Shown: one piece after another, positions 1 to 8,641 of the stretch
Layout of the letters: every line of letters starts with the position of its first letter
Position numbering within the stretch: position 1 is the stretch's first letter
NCBI GenBank assembly: GCA_029261965.1
Contig: JAJDAH010000188.1
Location: forward strand, 25,097-89,096
Source: Polyangiaceae bacterium
Lineage (GTDB): Bacteria > Myxococcota_A > Polyangia > Polyangiales > Polyangiaceae
Direction: 5' to 3'
Length of the DNA stretch: 64,000 nucleotides
Notes under the pieces: model-generated
The model's input: the letters and a program-made list of their open reading frames with translations, nothing else
Told to the model about the DNA's origin: nothing
The model's database searches: none
Program-made: the position numbers and the translations under genes

Positions 1-1
1 C

Positions 2-619
2 GAAGCGGTCTTGGTTGGCATGGTCAAGCCGCACGAAGCGCACGTCAGCGCGGTCGAACGGCTCGGCGCCTCTCTCGACGTCAACGCGATCGACACCTCC
101 ACGGGACAGTCGCTCTGGTTTTATCGAGGCACCATGTTCGACGCGCTCGACAAGACGTCGCTCGTCGAAGTCACGGCGTTCGACGGCGAAGAAGGATGGG
201 AGCAACGCGCCGTTCGCGTCCCGACGCCGCGCGCCGGTGCTACCGTGCCGTCGGCGTCGGGAAGCGCGACGATCGCGGGACGCGCCGCCGGCCCCGAGGA
301 GCAGACGTATCGCCAGATGATGCGCGAGCTGGTGAAGGACTTCGTCGAGAATTTCTCCAAGGGGAAGCGACCCCCGCCGGCCCCCGCCAAACGGCCCGCA
401 CCGCCGCCGAAGCCCGCGGCGCCGCCCAAACCACCACCGCCACCGCCACCGCCGAAGCCACCGACCCCGGTGAAACCGCCGGCGCCACCGCCTCCCGCAC
501 CGCCGCCGCCTCCACCACCGCCCGCTCCGGTTGCGCCCGCGCCTCCAGCGCCACCGCCGCCGATACCCAGGCCGCCGATGGCCACGCCCGAGCCCGAGCC
601 CTTGAGCCCGGAGAAGTAG
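2..619 (+). CDS. Partial protein with long proline-rich C-terminal tail (5' end cut)
   Basis: The reading frame is already open at base 2, so the true start probably lies before the window; a TTG at 11 and an ATG at 20 are internal possibilities. The first ~100 residues are mixed and look folded (it contains GQSLWFYRGTMFDAL). The last ~85 residues are almost only Pro, Ala and Lys (PPPKP and PAPPPP runs), as in flexible envelope-spanning or protein-binding tails. The stop lies 2 bases before the next gene, so the two may be translationally coupled. I do not recognise the N-terminal domain and assign no function. Confidence 0.6.
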   Translation, partial: EAVLVGMVKPHEAHVSAVERLGASLDVNAIDTSTGQSLWFYRGTMFDALDKTSLVEVTAFDGEEGWEQRAVRVPTPRAGATVPSASGSATIAGRAAGPEEQTYRQMMRELVKDFVENFSKGKRPPPAPAKRPAPPPKPAAPPKPPPPPPPPKPPTPVKPPAPPPPAPPPPPPPPAPVAPAPPAPPPPIPRPPMATPEPEPLSPEK

Positions 620-621
620 CA

Positions 622-1638
622 GTGACGATCTCCGCGCCCACCGACGGCTACGTACTGTACGGCAACCAGCTGAGCTACTTCAGCAAGAAGCTCGAAGCCG
701 CGATGCAATTCTACAGCGCGCAATTCGAGTTTCGCTCGAAGTCCGCCGCCGTCCGCGATGAGCTCGAGCAGCGGGCCGGGACGCATCAGATCCCCGTCCT
801 TCACACCCGAGAAAACTGGATGCTCGCGGACACGACACCGACGATGACCGCGCTCGATGCCCGTTTTCCGTCCCGGAGAATGTATCCAGCGGGCCCGCTA
901 GGAGTGCTCGTGCACGTCATCGAAGACTGGTTCGACGAGTGGATCCCCCGAACGGCGGTGCACTACCGCTGGCACCACCCCGAGTCGGCCGCATGGGCCG
1001 CGCCCAGAATCGCCGCCGAGACCGTGCCGGGCGACGAAGAGATGCAAACGAATGTCGCCGCGATGATCGCCAGCTGGGGCGCCCGTGCTTGCCGCGCCAC
1101 CGGCACCGACAGCGAAACTCAACAGAAGGCCGCGGAGGAAGAGTACGCCCGCATCCTTCGAGCGCTCGAGACCCAACTCGGCGAGAGCCGGTACGCGCTG
1201 GGAGACCGGCCATGCGCCGTCGACGCGGTGCTGCTCGGTGGGTTGCGAGCGCACTTTGCCGCCGATCCCGTGCCGAAGAGGCTCGTCGCCAAATACCAGC
1301 GGGTCAGCGACTGGATGAAAAATACGGATTGGGACGGCACCGGCGAGCTCGCGGCGTTCCCCGAGAGCACGACGTTCGCTCGTTTCGTCGTCGCTGAAAT
1401 GACGGAAGCGTATCGCTCGTTCGTTCTAGGCAACGCCGAGGCGCTCGCGTCGGGAACCAAGGCGTTCGTGGCGACCGTACACGAAGAAGAAGTCAGCTAC
1501 CTCGCCAGACCGTACCCGGAGCGATCGAGAGCCATGGTGCACGATCGCATCCGGTCGCTCGCCGCTACCGAGCGGAGCGCCGTCACGGCGTGGCTGACCG
1601 AGGTGGGACTCGCCGACGTGTTCGCGCCCGCGGCCTGA
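622..1638 (+). CDS. Glutathione S-transferase-family protein
   Basis: 338 aa from a GTG that begins 2 bases after the preceding stop; the frame is open further upstream but there it overlaps the proline-rich gene. The N-terminus resembles the thioredoxin-like GST domain: after a YGNQLSYFSKKLEAAM stretch, the cis-Pro region reads HQIPVLHTREN and is followed by a substrate-pocket-like LADTTPTMTALDARFP. The rest is helical with a GST-C-like stretch (GDRPCAVDAVLLGGLRAHF). It is longer than a typical 200-230 aa GST, having ~100 extra C-terminal residues. There is no clear catalytic Ser/Cys/Tyr, so the substrate and even the activity are unknown. Fold assignment is moderately secure. Confidence 0.65.
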   Translation: MTISAPTDGYVLYGNQLSYFSKKLEAAMQFYSAQFEFRSKSAAVRDELEQRAGTHQIPVLHTRENWMLADTTPTMTALDARFPSRRMYPAGPLGVLVHVIEDWFDEWIPRTAVHYRWHHPESAAWAAPRIAAETVPGDEEMQTNVAAMIASWGARACRATGTDSETQQKAAEEEYARILRALETQLGESRYALGDRPCAVDAVLLGGLRAHFAADPVPKRLVAKYQRVSDWMKNTDWDGTGELAAFPESTTFARFVVAEMTEAYRSFVLGNAEALASGTKAFVATVHEEEVSYLARPYPERSRAMVHDRIRSLAATERSAVTAWLTEVGLADVFAPAA

Positions 1639-1842
1639 CACGAGCTCGAGAGCCGCCGGGGTCCGCGACCGCCCGATCCGTGCGCCTACACGGACTGTGC
1701 GGCTGGCTTCACGTGTCGCCCGATGTGCGCGCAATCGCCTTGCGGCGGGGGCAGCGGCGCCGGTGGTTTTGCAGGCTCGGCGGGAGCTGGCGGAGGGTGC
1801 TCGGAGCCGCAGTGCTGGGGTGAATGCCTGCCCGAGCCCTGA
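1639..1842 (+). pseudogene. Orphan 3' fragment of a Cys-rich, Gly-linker protein
   Basis: Directly after the GST stop, and in the same frame, about 67 sense codons run to a TGA at 1840-1842. They encode a Cys-rich segment (DPCAYTDCAAGFTCRPMC), a Gly/Ala linker (GGGSGAGGFAGSAGAGGG) and a second Cys motif (CSEPQCWGECLPEP). This composition matches the Cys-rich 'GGTGG' lipoproteins elsewhere in the window, but here there is no signal peptide, no upstream start codon and no ribosome site. The simplest reading is the 3' end of a lipoprotein gene left after deletion. Readthrough of the GST stop would also produce it, but I see nothing that supports that. Confidence 0.45.
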
Positions 1843-1949
1843 TGACCTCCTCATTTTTTCGAGGTCGCGAGCATTTTTTCCGCAACTGACCTCGGGCTGA
1901 GACCGATGGGGGCGCAACCGTGGCCAGCCGTGCCCCGGGGGAGGAACCC

Positions 1950-3353
1950 ATGTCTCACCGAAAAAGCCGCACGATCTCCTGCTTTGCCCTCGTTGTTGCC
2001 AGTGCCCCGGTCTTCGGATGCGCGCTGTCGAGCGAGCCGTTCCGCGCCGACGAAGCCGCCGATGGGCAGGATCCCTCGGTGGGAATCGAGCAGACCGTCG
2101 ATGGGCCGGAAGCCTCCGGCCCGAAGCTCGGCGGGGGCGCGGCCCTGACGACGCCCGCTGGTCTACCCGATGAAGATCCGCCCGCCGGCACGCCGGATCC
2201 GGCCGTCGACCCGCCCGAAGAAGGCGACAGTCCGGAAGTTCTTCCGGTCCGCCCCGAGCCGAACGCCGACGACGTTCTCGACCCGCGGACCCTGGTGGCG
2301 AGTCGAGGAAACGTCTCGGGAGTCGATGTCGCCTGGTCCTCGATCGCCAACGCCTTCGGCGTCGTGTGGGTCGACACCCGCGACGCGAACCGGGAGATCT
2401 ACTTCGCCACCCTCGATGCCGAGGGCGACCTCGTGCGAGGTCCCGTTCGCCTCACCGACGATCCCAGAAATAGCCACAGCCCAAAGATAGCCGAGAACGG
2501 CGGTTCCTTCGGGATCACTTGGGTCGACGAAGACCGCGGCTTCGAGTCCGTCTACTTTCAAACGGTCTCGTCGGAAGGGCACGCGCTGACTCTCCCGGTC
2601 GCGGTTTCCGCATCGATAACCGGTGTGTCGTCCCCATCCGTGTCGATGGAGGGGCCCGGCTGGGTCGTCGCGTGGGCCGACTCCCACTATGACGACGAAG
2701 AAGGCGGCACCGAAATCATGGCCCAACGGCTAGACGAGCGCGGCCTTTTGCTCGGTCTCGCGTCTCGCGTCTCACACAACCCCGGACCGAGCACGTCGCC
2801 CGAGATCGTGTGGGGCGAAGACGGCTTCGGCCTCGTCTGGACCGAGCCGAGCGTTGGAAGCTCGGTGGGCGACCAAGTCCACTTCGGGCGTTTGGACCGC
2901 GATCTCGGGGTGCAGTACACCGAGCAGCTCAGCCACCGCACCGCTGTGGCGGACCATCCCACCATCCACTTCGACGGCCGTCAGTTCGCCATCGCTTGGC
3001 GCCAAGACGGCGTCGACCGTGACACCGTCCTGTTCACCGCACGTGGTCTGCGCGGCAGCACCGCGTGTCTTCCCCAGGTCGTCGCCGGCGCTCCCGAGCT
3101 TTTGCCGGCAGCGCCTGCCATCTCCTCGACGATCTACGGATGGTCCCTCGGTCACACCCTCGCCGACGCCGAAGAACCGACTCACCAGCTCGGCATGACC
3201 GCGGTGGGTTTCGACTGCGACATCCTCGCAGCGGGGCACACGTTCACGGGAATGCCCGCCGGTGCCGTCGAAGGCGTGGAAGTCGCCGCCGGCCGGAGCT
3301 TCTCGGTCGCTCTGTGGGTCAACGGCACGAGCATCAAGGGGGACCGGTTCTAG
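1950..3353 (+). CDS. Lipoprotein with beta-propeller-like repeats
   Basis: 467 aa. I chose the ATG at 1950 because a purine-rich GGGGGAGGAA lies just upstream and the resulting N-terminus is a lipoprotein signal (MSHRKSR..., lipobox PVFGC). A GTG at 1920 is in frame but spoils the signal peptide. After an acidic, Pro-rich spacer to about residue 100 come repeated blades of the type 'GVVWVDTRDANREIYFATLD', 'GITWVDEDRGFESVYFQTV' and 'WVVAWADS', each about 45-55 residues apart, as in secreted propellers. Probably outer-membrane anchored. No catalytic motif is visible and the ligand is unknown. Its 3' end faces the ArsA-like gene. Confidence 0.7.
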   Translation: MSHRKSRTISCFALVVASAPVFGCALSSEPFRADEAADGQDPSVGIEQTVDGPEASGPKLGGGAALTTPAGLPDEDPPAGTPDPAVDPPEEGDSPEVLPVRPEPNADDVLDPRTLVASRGNVSGVDVAWSSIANAFGVVWVDTRDANREIYFATLDAEGDLVRGPVRLTDDPRNSHSPKIAENGGSFGITWVDEDRGFESVYFQTVSSEGHALTLPVAVSASITGVSSPSVSMEGPGWVVAWADSHYDDEEGGTEIMAQRLDERGLLLGLASRVSHNPGPSTSPEIVWGEDGFGLVWTEPSVGSSVGDQVHFGRLDRDLGVQYTEQLSHRTAVADHPTIHFDGRQFAIAWRQDGVDRDTVLFTARGLRGSTACLPQVVAGAPELLPAAPAISSTIYGWSLGHTLADAEEPTHQLGMTAVGFDCDILAAGHTFTGMPAGAVEGVEVAAGRSFSVALWVNGTSIKGDRF

Positions 3354-3374
3354 ATCGCAACGACAGAGGCTCGG

Positions 3375-3396
3375 CCGGTCGCCGGTGGGCGGCCGG
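3375..3396. terminator. Possible bidirectional hairpin between convergent genes
   Basis: CCGGTCGCC (3375-3383) and GGCGGCCGG (3388-3396) form a 9-bp stem with one G-T pair around a GGTG loop. It sits exactly between the stop of the propeller lipoprotein and the stop of the ArsA-like gene. There is no T-tract on either side, so intrinsic termination is uncertain; in a high-GC genome such a stem can also arise by chance. Confidence 0.35.
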
Positions 3397-4314
3397 TCAG
3401 AAGAGCTTCGAAAGCTCTTCGACGGCGTCGGGGGCGGCGGCTTCTCGCAGTAGGAGCGGGAGGCGGAGCTGCGGAGCTTCGACGCCTTCGAGCTTCGCGA
3501 GCGCATCGGCTTGCACGCGCTCTCGGATGGACCGGCGGACTCCGGCGGCGATGGCTTCGTCGCCGGGCTCGTTGCGGTCGAGGGCCCGGGGCTCGAGCAG
3601 CTTCTTGCGTTCGGGTTCGCTGAAGAGCTCCTCGAGGACGGCGTTGACGACGAGCAGAGCGACGGGCAAGTCGAGCTCGTTTTCGAGCGAGTCGAGCAGC
3701 TCGAGGGTCTCGTTCGCCGGCATGTCTTCGGGGAGGGTGACGACGACGACGCCACACTGAGCGGGATCCCGGAACATGGTCCAGGCGCGCTCGGCGTCGC
3801 GGCGCAGAACGCCCGGGGGCACGACGTCCACGATGACCTTGGGGACGCGCAGCATGTCGAGGCCGTGGCCGGTCGCGGGCGCGTCGAAGAGCACGACGTC
3901 GAAGCGTTGGCGCCCACTCTTTTCTTCTTCGATCGAGTGGTACCAAGCCTTGCCGAGCATGGCCCATTCGTACAGGCCCGGCACCGCCGCGAAGAACGAC
4001 CGCGTGTACTTGTTGTCGAAGACCGCGCCGGAGACGGTGCGACTCTTGAGGATCATCTCGCCGTACTCGCGCATCGCTTCTTCCGCCGTGATGTGCACTG
4101 CGGAGACACCCGGGGCGACCTCGACGATCTCGGACTCGATGGGAGGCACTCCGAGAAGCGTGGACATCCGCTCCTTCACGTCGCACATTGCGATGAGCAC
4201 GCGCTTGCCACGACGACCGAGGGCCTTCGCGAGCGCCGCGGTCACGGTGCTCTTGCCCACACCGCCTTTCCCGGTGATGAACACGAATCGACGATCATCC
4301 AGTGAATGGGTCAT
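3397..4314 (-). CDS. ArsA/GET3-family P-loop ATPase
   Basis: 305 aa. Deviant Walker A GKGGVGKST at residues 15-23, a switch-like DAPATGHG at 144-151, and a long helical C-terminus place it in the ArsA/Get3 branch of the SIMIBI NTPases. The arsenite-binding cysteines of E. coli ArsA are not evident, and there are no ars genes around it, so an arsenite pump role is unlikely. Myxobacteria and actinobacteria carry such ArsA-like proteins of unclear client; a role in protein targeting or cofactor loading is inference. It is divergent from nadE with 41 bases between start codons, so the two promoters must be compact. Confidence 0.85.
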   Translation of the reverse strand: MTHSLDDRRFVFITGKGGVGKSTVTAALAKALGRRGKRVLIAMCDVKERMSTLLGVPPIESEIVEVAPGVSAVHITAEEAMREYGEMILKSRTVSGAVFDNKYTRSFFAAVPGLYEWAMLGKAWYHSIEEEKSGRQRFDVVLFDAPATGHGLDMLRVPKVIVDVVPPGVLRRDAERAWTMFRDPAQCGVVVVTLPEDMPANETLELLDSLENELDLPVALLVVNAVLEELFSEPERKKLLEPRALDRNEPGDEAIAAGVRRSIRERVQADALAKLEGVEAPQLRLPLLLREAAAPDAVEELSKLF

Positions 4315-4355
4315 GACTCAATCGAGGCGCTACACTACCGGCCATTGGTGACGCC

Positions 4356-6008
4356 GTGAAGGTCGCGCTTTTCCAAATGAATCCCACCGTGGGGGCGCTC
4401 GACGAGAACGCCCAGAGGGTGCTCGAGATGGCAACGAAGGCCGCGCGAGCCGGCGCAGAGCTGGCGGTGACGCCGGAGCTCGCCCTCGTGGGCTACCCGC
4501 CGCGCGACTTGCTTGACCGGCTGGCATTCGTTCATGCCGCGCGCCGGACGACCGAACGTGTCATCGAGCAATCGCCAGAGGGCATCGTGTTGATCTTTGG
4601 AACCCTGGGTGGCACCGACGGGCCGCCCGGGCGGCGACTGTACAACGAAGCGGTCGCCGTGAGCGGTGGCCGGGTGCTCGCCCGATGTCGAAAAAAGCTC
4701 CTCCCGAACTACGACGTCTTCGACGAAGCGAGGTACTTCGAGCCTGGTGACAGCCCCGCCCGACTCGACGTCGATGGCCACCGAGTGGCGATCACGATTT
4801 GCGAGGACGCTTGGGCCGAAACGGACTTCCCTCGGGCCCGCTACGCTAGCAATCCACTCGAAGGAATCGGTGCCGAAAACACCGACATGTTGGTGAATCT
4901 GTCCGCCAGCCCGTTCACTCTGCCCAAGCTCACGGAGCGTGCCCGAGTGTTCGGCCAGGTCGCAAAAACGCACGAGGTCGTCACGGTGCTGACGAACCAA
5001 GTGGGCGGCAACGACGAGCTCATCTTCGATGGGCGGAGCACGGTGTGGGACGCGAAGGGCAACGTCATCGGCAGAGCGCCGGCGTTCGAAGAGGCGCTGC
5101 TTCTCGTCGACACCGAAGCCCCGTCGCCGATAGCGGACGAGCCCGACAGCGACGAAGCCGCCGCCTACGGCGCCCTGTTGACCGGCGTGCGCGACTACAC
5201 GAAAAAGTGCGGCTTTTCCCGAGTAGTCATCGGGCTGAGCGGAGGCATCGACTCGGCGCTAGTCGCGACCATTGCCGCCGACGCGCTCGGTGCGGCCAAC
5301 GTCATCGGCATGGCGCTGCCGACGCGTCACTCGAGCGAAGGCTCACTGACGGACGCGCGAGCACTGGCGGACAACCTGGGCCTCGAGTTTCATGTCGTCG
5401 ACATCGACCCGGTTTTTCAGGCCTACATCGATGGTCTCGGCAAAACTCTCGACGAGGTGCGCGCGCCGCCCGAGTCCGACGTCACGCTCGAAAACGTTCA
5501 GGCGAGGATCCGCGGAGCCACCGTGATGGCCATGTCGAACCGAACCGGCGCGCTGGTGCTGACGACGGGCAACAAGAGCGAAATTGCCGTGGGGTACTGC
5601 ACGCTCTACGGCGACATGGTGGGCGGGCTGTCGGTCATCAGCGACATTCCAAAAACCATGGTGTGGCGCATCGCCCGTTGGGTGAACCGCCACGGCGAGC
5701 GCATTCCGAAAAACAGCATCGAAAAACCGCCATCAGCCGAGCTCCGGCCGGATCAAAGGGACTCGGACTCGCTGCCGGACTACGAGTTGCTGGATCCGGT
5801 GCTCGAAGGGCACGTCGAGCGTGGCCTCGGGCGCGATGAGCTCGTCGCCGAAGGGCACGATCCGGCAATGGTGGACAAGGTCATTCGCCTGGTACAATTT
5901 TCCGAGTACAAACGACGTCAAGCGGCGCCTGGGATCATCGTCACTCGAAAAGCCTTCGGAATGGGGCGCCGCATGCCTATCGCGCAGAAGTTTCGGGAGT
6001 GGAAGTGA
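4356..6008 (+). CDS. nadE: Glutamine-dependent NAD+ synthetase
   Basis: 550 aa; converts deamido-NAD+ to NAD+ with ATP and glutamine, the last step of NAD synthesis. N-terminal nitrilase-type glutaminase (residues 1 to ~260) with the expected Glu (about E41 in TPELALVGYPPRDLL), Lys (about K113 in CRKKLLPNYDVFDE) and Cys (C149 in ITICEDAW). The C-terminal synthetase domain has the PP-loop SGGIDS at 295-300 and later TTGNKSE. The length fits the two-domain glutamine-dependent form. GTG start. It overlaps the next gene by 4 bases (GTGA), implying an operon with the lipoprotein and perhaps the PilZ-like gene. Confidence 0.95.
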   Translation: MKVALFQMNPTVGALDENAQRVLEMATKAARAGAELAVTPELALVGYPPRDLLDRLAFVHAARRTTERVIEQSPEGIVLIFGTLGGTDGPPGRRLYNEAVAVSGGRVLARCRKKLLPNYDVFDEARYFEPGDSPARLDVDGHRVAITICEDAWAETDFPRARYASNPLEGIGAENTDMLVNLSASPFTLPKLTERARVFGQVAKTHEVVTVLTNQVGGNDELIFDGRSTVWDAKGNVIGRAPAFEEALLLVDTEAPSPIADEPDSDEAAAYGALLTGVRDYTKKCGFSRVVIGLSGGIDSALVATIAADALGAANVIGMALPTRHSSEGSLTDARALADNLGLEFHVVDIDPVFQAYIDGLGKTLDEVRAPPESDVTLENVQARIRGATVMAMSNRTGALVLTTGNKSEIAVGYCTLYGDMVGGLSVISDIPKTMVWRIARWVNRHGERIPKNSIEKPPSAELRPDQRDSDSLPDYELLDPVLEGHVERGLGRDELVAEGHDPAMVDKVIRLVQFSEYKRRQAAPGIIVTRKAFGMGRRMPIAQKFREWK

Positions 6009-6622
6009 ACATCGCGGGCATCTCGGGCATGATCATGGCGGTAGCGCTCGGCAGCGGGTGCAAATCCAAAGTGGATTCCGGCACCGCGCCTCTCACGTCG
6101 GCGGCGGCGGCCGCGAGCGGAGCGCCGAAAAAGCTCTTCGAGGTCGGAAAGAGAAAGTGGTTCGTCGCCACCGGCCCAAGATTGGCGATCGTCGCCGGCA
6201 AGGGCGTGGGGCCGATCCGACTCGGAGCCTCGACCGAGACCGTCGAACGTCACATGGATCTGGCTTGTCAGGATCTCGACGAGGCGGTCTGTCGATACGT
6301 GAGTCGCGCCGTCGAGTTTCGGTTGACCGACGGACAGGTCTCGCAAGTCCACGTGCACCGCGCCTATCGCGCCGCTGGCGTGGACCGGTCGAAAAAACCG
6401 CGCCAATACGGCATCTTCAACGGCGCCCTTCCACCGGACCTCACGCTCGGAATGCTCAAGACCGAGGTCGAAAAAGAGCTGCCGAAACCCACGAAGGTGG
6501 AAAAAGTCGAGGACGATCGAGGCTTTGGCACGTTCGAGGTGCACCACCATCCGGGAATGCGGCTCGAGTTCGACGCCTACGAAGGAAAAAACGTGCTCGG
6601 CGGCGTGATCATCACGCGCTGA
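6005..6622 (+). CDS. Lipoprotein of unknown function coupled to nadE
   Basis: 205 aa from a GTG that overlaps the nadE stop (GTGA); GGGAG lies just upstream. Another in-frame GTG at 5999 would add two residues. Signal MNIAGISGMIMAVALGSGC carries a lipobox ending at C19. The mature part has an Ala-rich spacer, then a globular domain containing GVGPIRLGAST, CQDLDEAVCRYVSRAVEF and a repeat-like second half (LPPDLTLGMLKTEVEKELP). The paired 'GPIRLG' and 'LTLGM' segments recall the two halves of small lipoprotein domains that sense envelope state, but I do not recognise the family. Confidence 0.7.
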   Translation: MNIAGISGMIMAVALGSGCKSKVDSGTAPLTSAAAAASGAPKKLFEVGKRKWFVATGPRLAIVAGKGVGPIRLGASTETVERHMDLACQDLDEAVCRYVSRAVEFRLTDGQVSQVHVHRAYRAAGVDRSKKPRQYGIFNGALPPDLTLGMLKTEVEKELPKPTKVEKVEDDRGFGTFEVHHHPGMRLEFDAYEGKNVLGGVIITR

Positions 6623-6735
6623 GCGGCGCACGGCCCGCGGTGGTGACATCCCGCGTCGGCCGACCGCCGATTGATCCTCAAGCCCCATGGGGTTGCGGTC
6701 GTTCAGTGGTGCGGACCCTTCAGCAGGAGCACCCC

Positions 6736-7605
6736 TTGAAGCCGATCAACCGTGACTGTCGCGTCGTGATCCTCGGTATTGACCCGGAGCTGTACGCACG
6801 CTGCGTCGACGTTCTCGACGGGATCGTGAACATTTCCGAGGTGGGATCGATCGCGGCGCTTCGGCGCTGGCCGGGAGATGTCGTGTTGGTGACGGCCGAG
6901 TCGCTCCTTCAGCGCGGGCTCGAGCTGTTCGCGGTGCTAGCGCAGGCGGCACCGGCCGCGCCGGTGCACCTGGTGGCCTGGCCGGAACAAGTCGAGGTCT
7001 TCCGAGAAACCATCGGCGAACGACTCGCGGCGGTTCACGCGCGGCCGGTCAAGGCGAGCGCCCTCATCGACGCGGTCCGCCAGCGAAGCAGCGCGCCGAC
7101 GGCCGCCAAGTGGGACGGCCTGCCCGTCGCGCCGCCAACTGGGTACGAAGAACGTCGGCGCTGTTTTCGCATGTTGATGGTCGAGGGGTATCGAGCAAAG
7201 GCGTCGATCGCCAGGGACGACACCGACGTGCCGGCGAGCATCGTGAATCTGGCCGTGGCGAATCGCGGCGGAGACGGCGGCCTCTTGCTCTCGGTCAAGG
7301 CCGCCAACGCGGGTCGCATGGATTTCCCCGCGCTCGTGGAAAAACGCGACTTCGAGCTCGACCTGACTCTGCCCGGCGATGGCTTGATCTTGCCCTGCCG
7401 CGCGAAGCTCGTCGGGCTCGTCCGACCGACGCCGTCGGGAGACTTTCAGTTCGCGTGCACCTACCGCCCGATCCACGCGTCGCGGCAGGAAGATCTCTTG
7501 AGGTTCTGGATCGAGAGTCAACGGCGCGGCATCGCGAAGTGGGGTCGCATGCCCGGAGCGTTCGTGGACAAACCGAGCCACGCGCCCGCACCGCCCGGCG
7601 AATAG
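6736..7605 (+). CDS. Two-domain protein: receiver-like N-terminus and degenerate PilZ-like C-terminus
   Basis: 289 aa from a TTG preceded by AGGAG (6725-6729) at good spacing; in-frame GTGs at 6706 and 6709 lack such a site. The first ~115 residues look like a receiver fold without a clear phospho-acceptor (VVILGIDPE..., GDVVLVTAESLL). The second half begins with an Arg-rich RRRCFR patch and continues in a PilZ-like beta pattern (ASIVNLAVANRGGDGG, LPGDGLILPCRAKLVGLV). The canonical RxxxR and (D/N)xSxxG pair is only partly kept, so c-di-GMP binding is doubtful. It lies downstream of nadE on the same strand, 113 bases after the lipoprotein. Confidence 0.55.
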   Translation: MKPINRDCRVVILGIDPELYARCVDVLDGIVNISEVGSIAALRRWPGDVVLVTAESLLQRGLELFAVLAQAAPAAPVHLVAWPEQVEVFRETIGERLAAVHARPVKASALIDAVRQRSSAPTAAKWDGLPVAPPTGYEERRRCFRMLMVEGYRAKASIARDDTDVPASIVNLAVANRGGDGGLLLSVKAANAGRMDFPALVEKRDFELDLTLPGDGLILPCRAKLVGLVRPTPSGDFQFACTYRPIHASRQEDLLRFWIESQRRGIAKWGRMPGAFVDKPSHAPAPPGE

Positions 7606-7663
7606 ACCCGCGGATAGGTCAGCGCGAGCTCGAGGCGAGCTTCTTCGGCGCTCGGGAGAGCCG

Positions 7664-7696
7664 CTGTCAGAAGTAACTTCTGCGACTCACTGACAG
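7664..7696. terminator. Nested hairpin between convergent genes
   Basis: Two competing inverted repeats overlap here: CAGAAG-TAA-CTTCTG (7668-7682) and CTGTCAG (7664-7670) with CTGACAG (7690-7696). They occupy the junction of the PilZ-like gene and the converging Cys-rich lipoprotein gene, and the right arm reaches into that gene's last codons. No T-tract. A bidirectional terminator is the likely role; this is inference from position. Confidence 0.35.
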
Positions 7697-8601
7697 GCTT
7701 GCAAGCACCCCGGGGCGTCGCCGGTGTTGCAGAAGCAAAGCGAAAAGCAACCGACACATCCCACGCAGCTCGGCGCCATGCAGGTGCCGCCGCCGCCGGT
7801 CCCGCCGGAGCCAGCCACGCCGCCGGATCCTCCGACGCCCGCCGCACCGCTGCTTCCAGCCGCACCGCTGCTTCCAGCCGCGCCGCTACTTCCCGAGGCG
7901 CCGCTGTTGCCGCCGGCACCGCCGGAACCCGAGGAGCCACCGCTACCGGCCGCGCCTCCCGTGCCAGCACCACCAGTTCCAAGCGTGCCGCCGCTGCCGG
8001 ACCCGCCACCGATTCCCGCGGTTCCGCCAGCCCCGCTCCCCCCTCCGGCGCCTGCGGCGCCACCGCTACCCGGGCCACAGGTGCTCGTGACCGGATCGAC
8101 GGCAAATCCGTCGCAATACGATTGGCACTGAGCGCGACACCCCGCGCACAACGCGCACTGGTCAAACTCGAAGAAGTCGCGAACCGCCGCCGTCGTGCTG
8201 CAGTTGTCGCGCGCGCATTCGAACGCGCAACCCGCTCCGGTTTCGTCGAGTAGACAGGATGGGTCCTCGTAAGCGCACAGGAGGATCGCGTTGCACTCGC
8301 TGTCGAGCTCGCAATCGCCGAGCAACTGGGCGCAGGGTCCGCCCACCTCGGTCACGGCGCAGTCCGCGCACTCGTCGCTGACTCCACCCCCGCCGCCAGC
8401 GCCGCCCTGACCCGCGGCGCCACCGGACGAGGGACCACCCCCACCGGAACCCGACTGCGCACCAAAGCCCGTCGAGCCGGCCTGGCTCGAGGCGTCGGGT
8501 CCCGCGTCCACGCTGGAGTTGCCGGAGGAACCGCCGCCGCACCCCCCCGCGAGCGAGACGCTTACCCAAGTCGAACAAAAAAGGATCGCCAAGCGGCGCA
8601 T
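7687..8601 (-). CDS. Cys-rich lipoprotein with long Gly/Ser/Ala linkers
   Basis: 304 aa from ATG 8601, giving the signal MRRLAILFCSTWVSVSLAGGC; a GTG at 8619 would add six residues. The lipobox LAGGC is followed by a Gly/Ser linker, then a Cys-rich domain of about 100 residues (CADCAVTEVGGPC, CELDSECNAILLCAYEDPSC, CAFECARDNC, CALCAGCRAQCQSYC), a second Gly linker of about 90 residues with repeated GAAGSS units, and a terminal Cys module (CVGCVGCFSLCFC). Many Cys pairs suggest a disulfide-stabilised surface domain. Myxobacterial 'GGTGG' lipoproteins of this type are abundant and uncharacterised. Confidence 0.75.
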   Translation of the reverse strand: MRRLAILFCSTWVSVSLAGGCGGGSSGNSSVDAGPDASSQAGSTGFGAQSGSGGGGPSSGGAAGQGGAGGGGGVSDECADCAVTEVGGPCAQLLGDCELDSECNAILLCAYEDPSCLLDETGAGCAFECARDNCSTTAAVRDFFEFDQCALCAGCRAQCQSYCDGFAVDPVTSTCGPGSGGAAGAGGGSGAGGTAGIGGGSGSGGTLGTGGAGTGGAAGSGGSSGSGGAGGNSGASGSSGAAGSSGAAGSSGAAGVGGSGGVAGSGGTGGGGTCMAPSCVGCVGCFSLCFCNTGDAPGCLQACQ

Positions 8602-8641
8602 CGATACTGGATCTACCACGAAGCGAGCCGGTGAGCCCGGC

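Noticed and set aside
361..610. Short CCGCC-type repeats as a CRISPR or mobile element
   Set aside because: They are codon repeats of a proline-rich protein tail without fixed spacer or repeat length.
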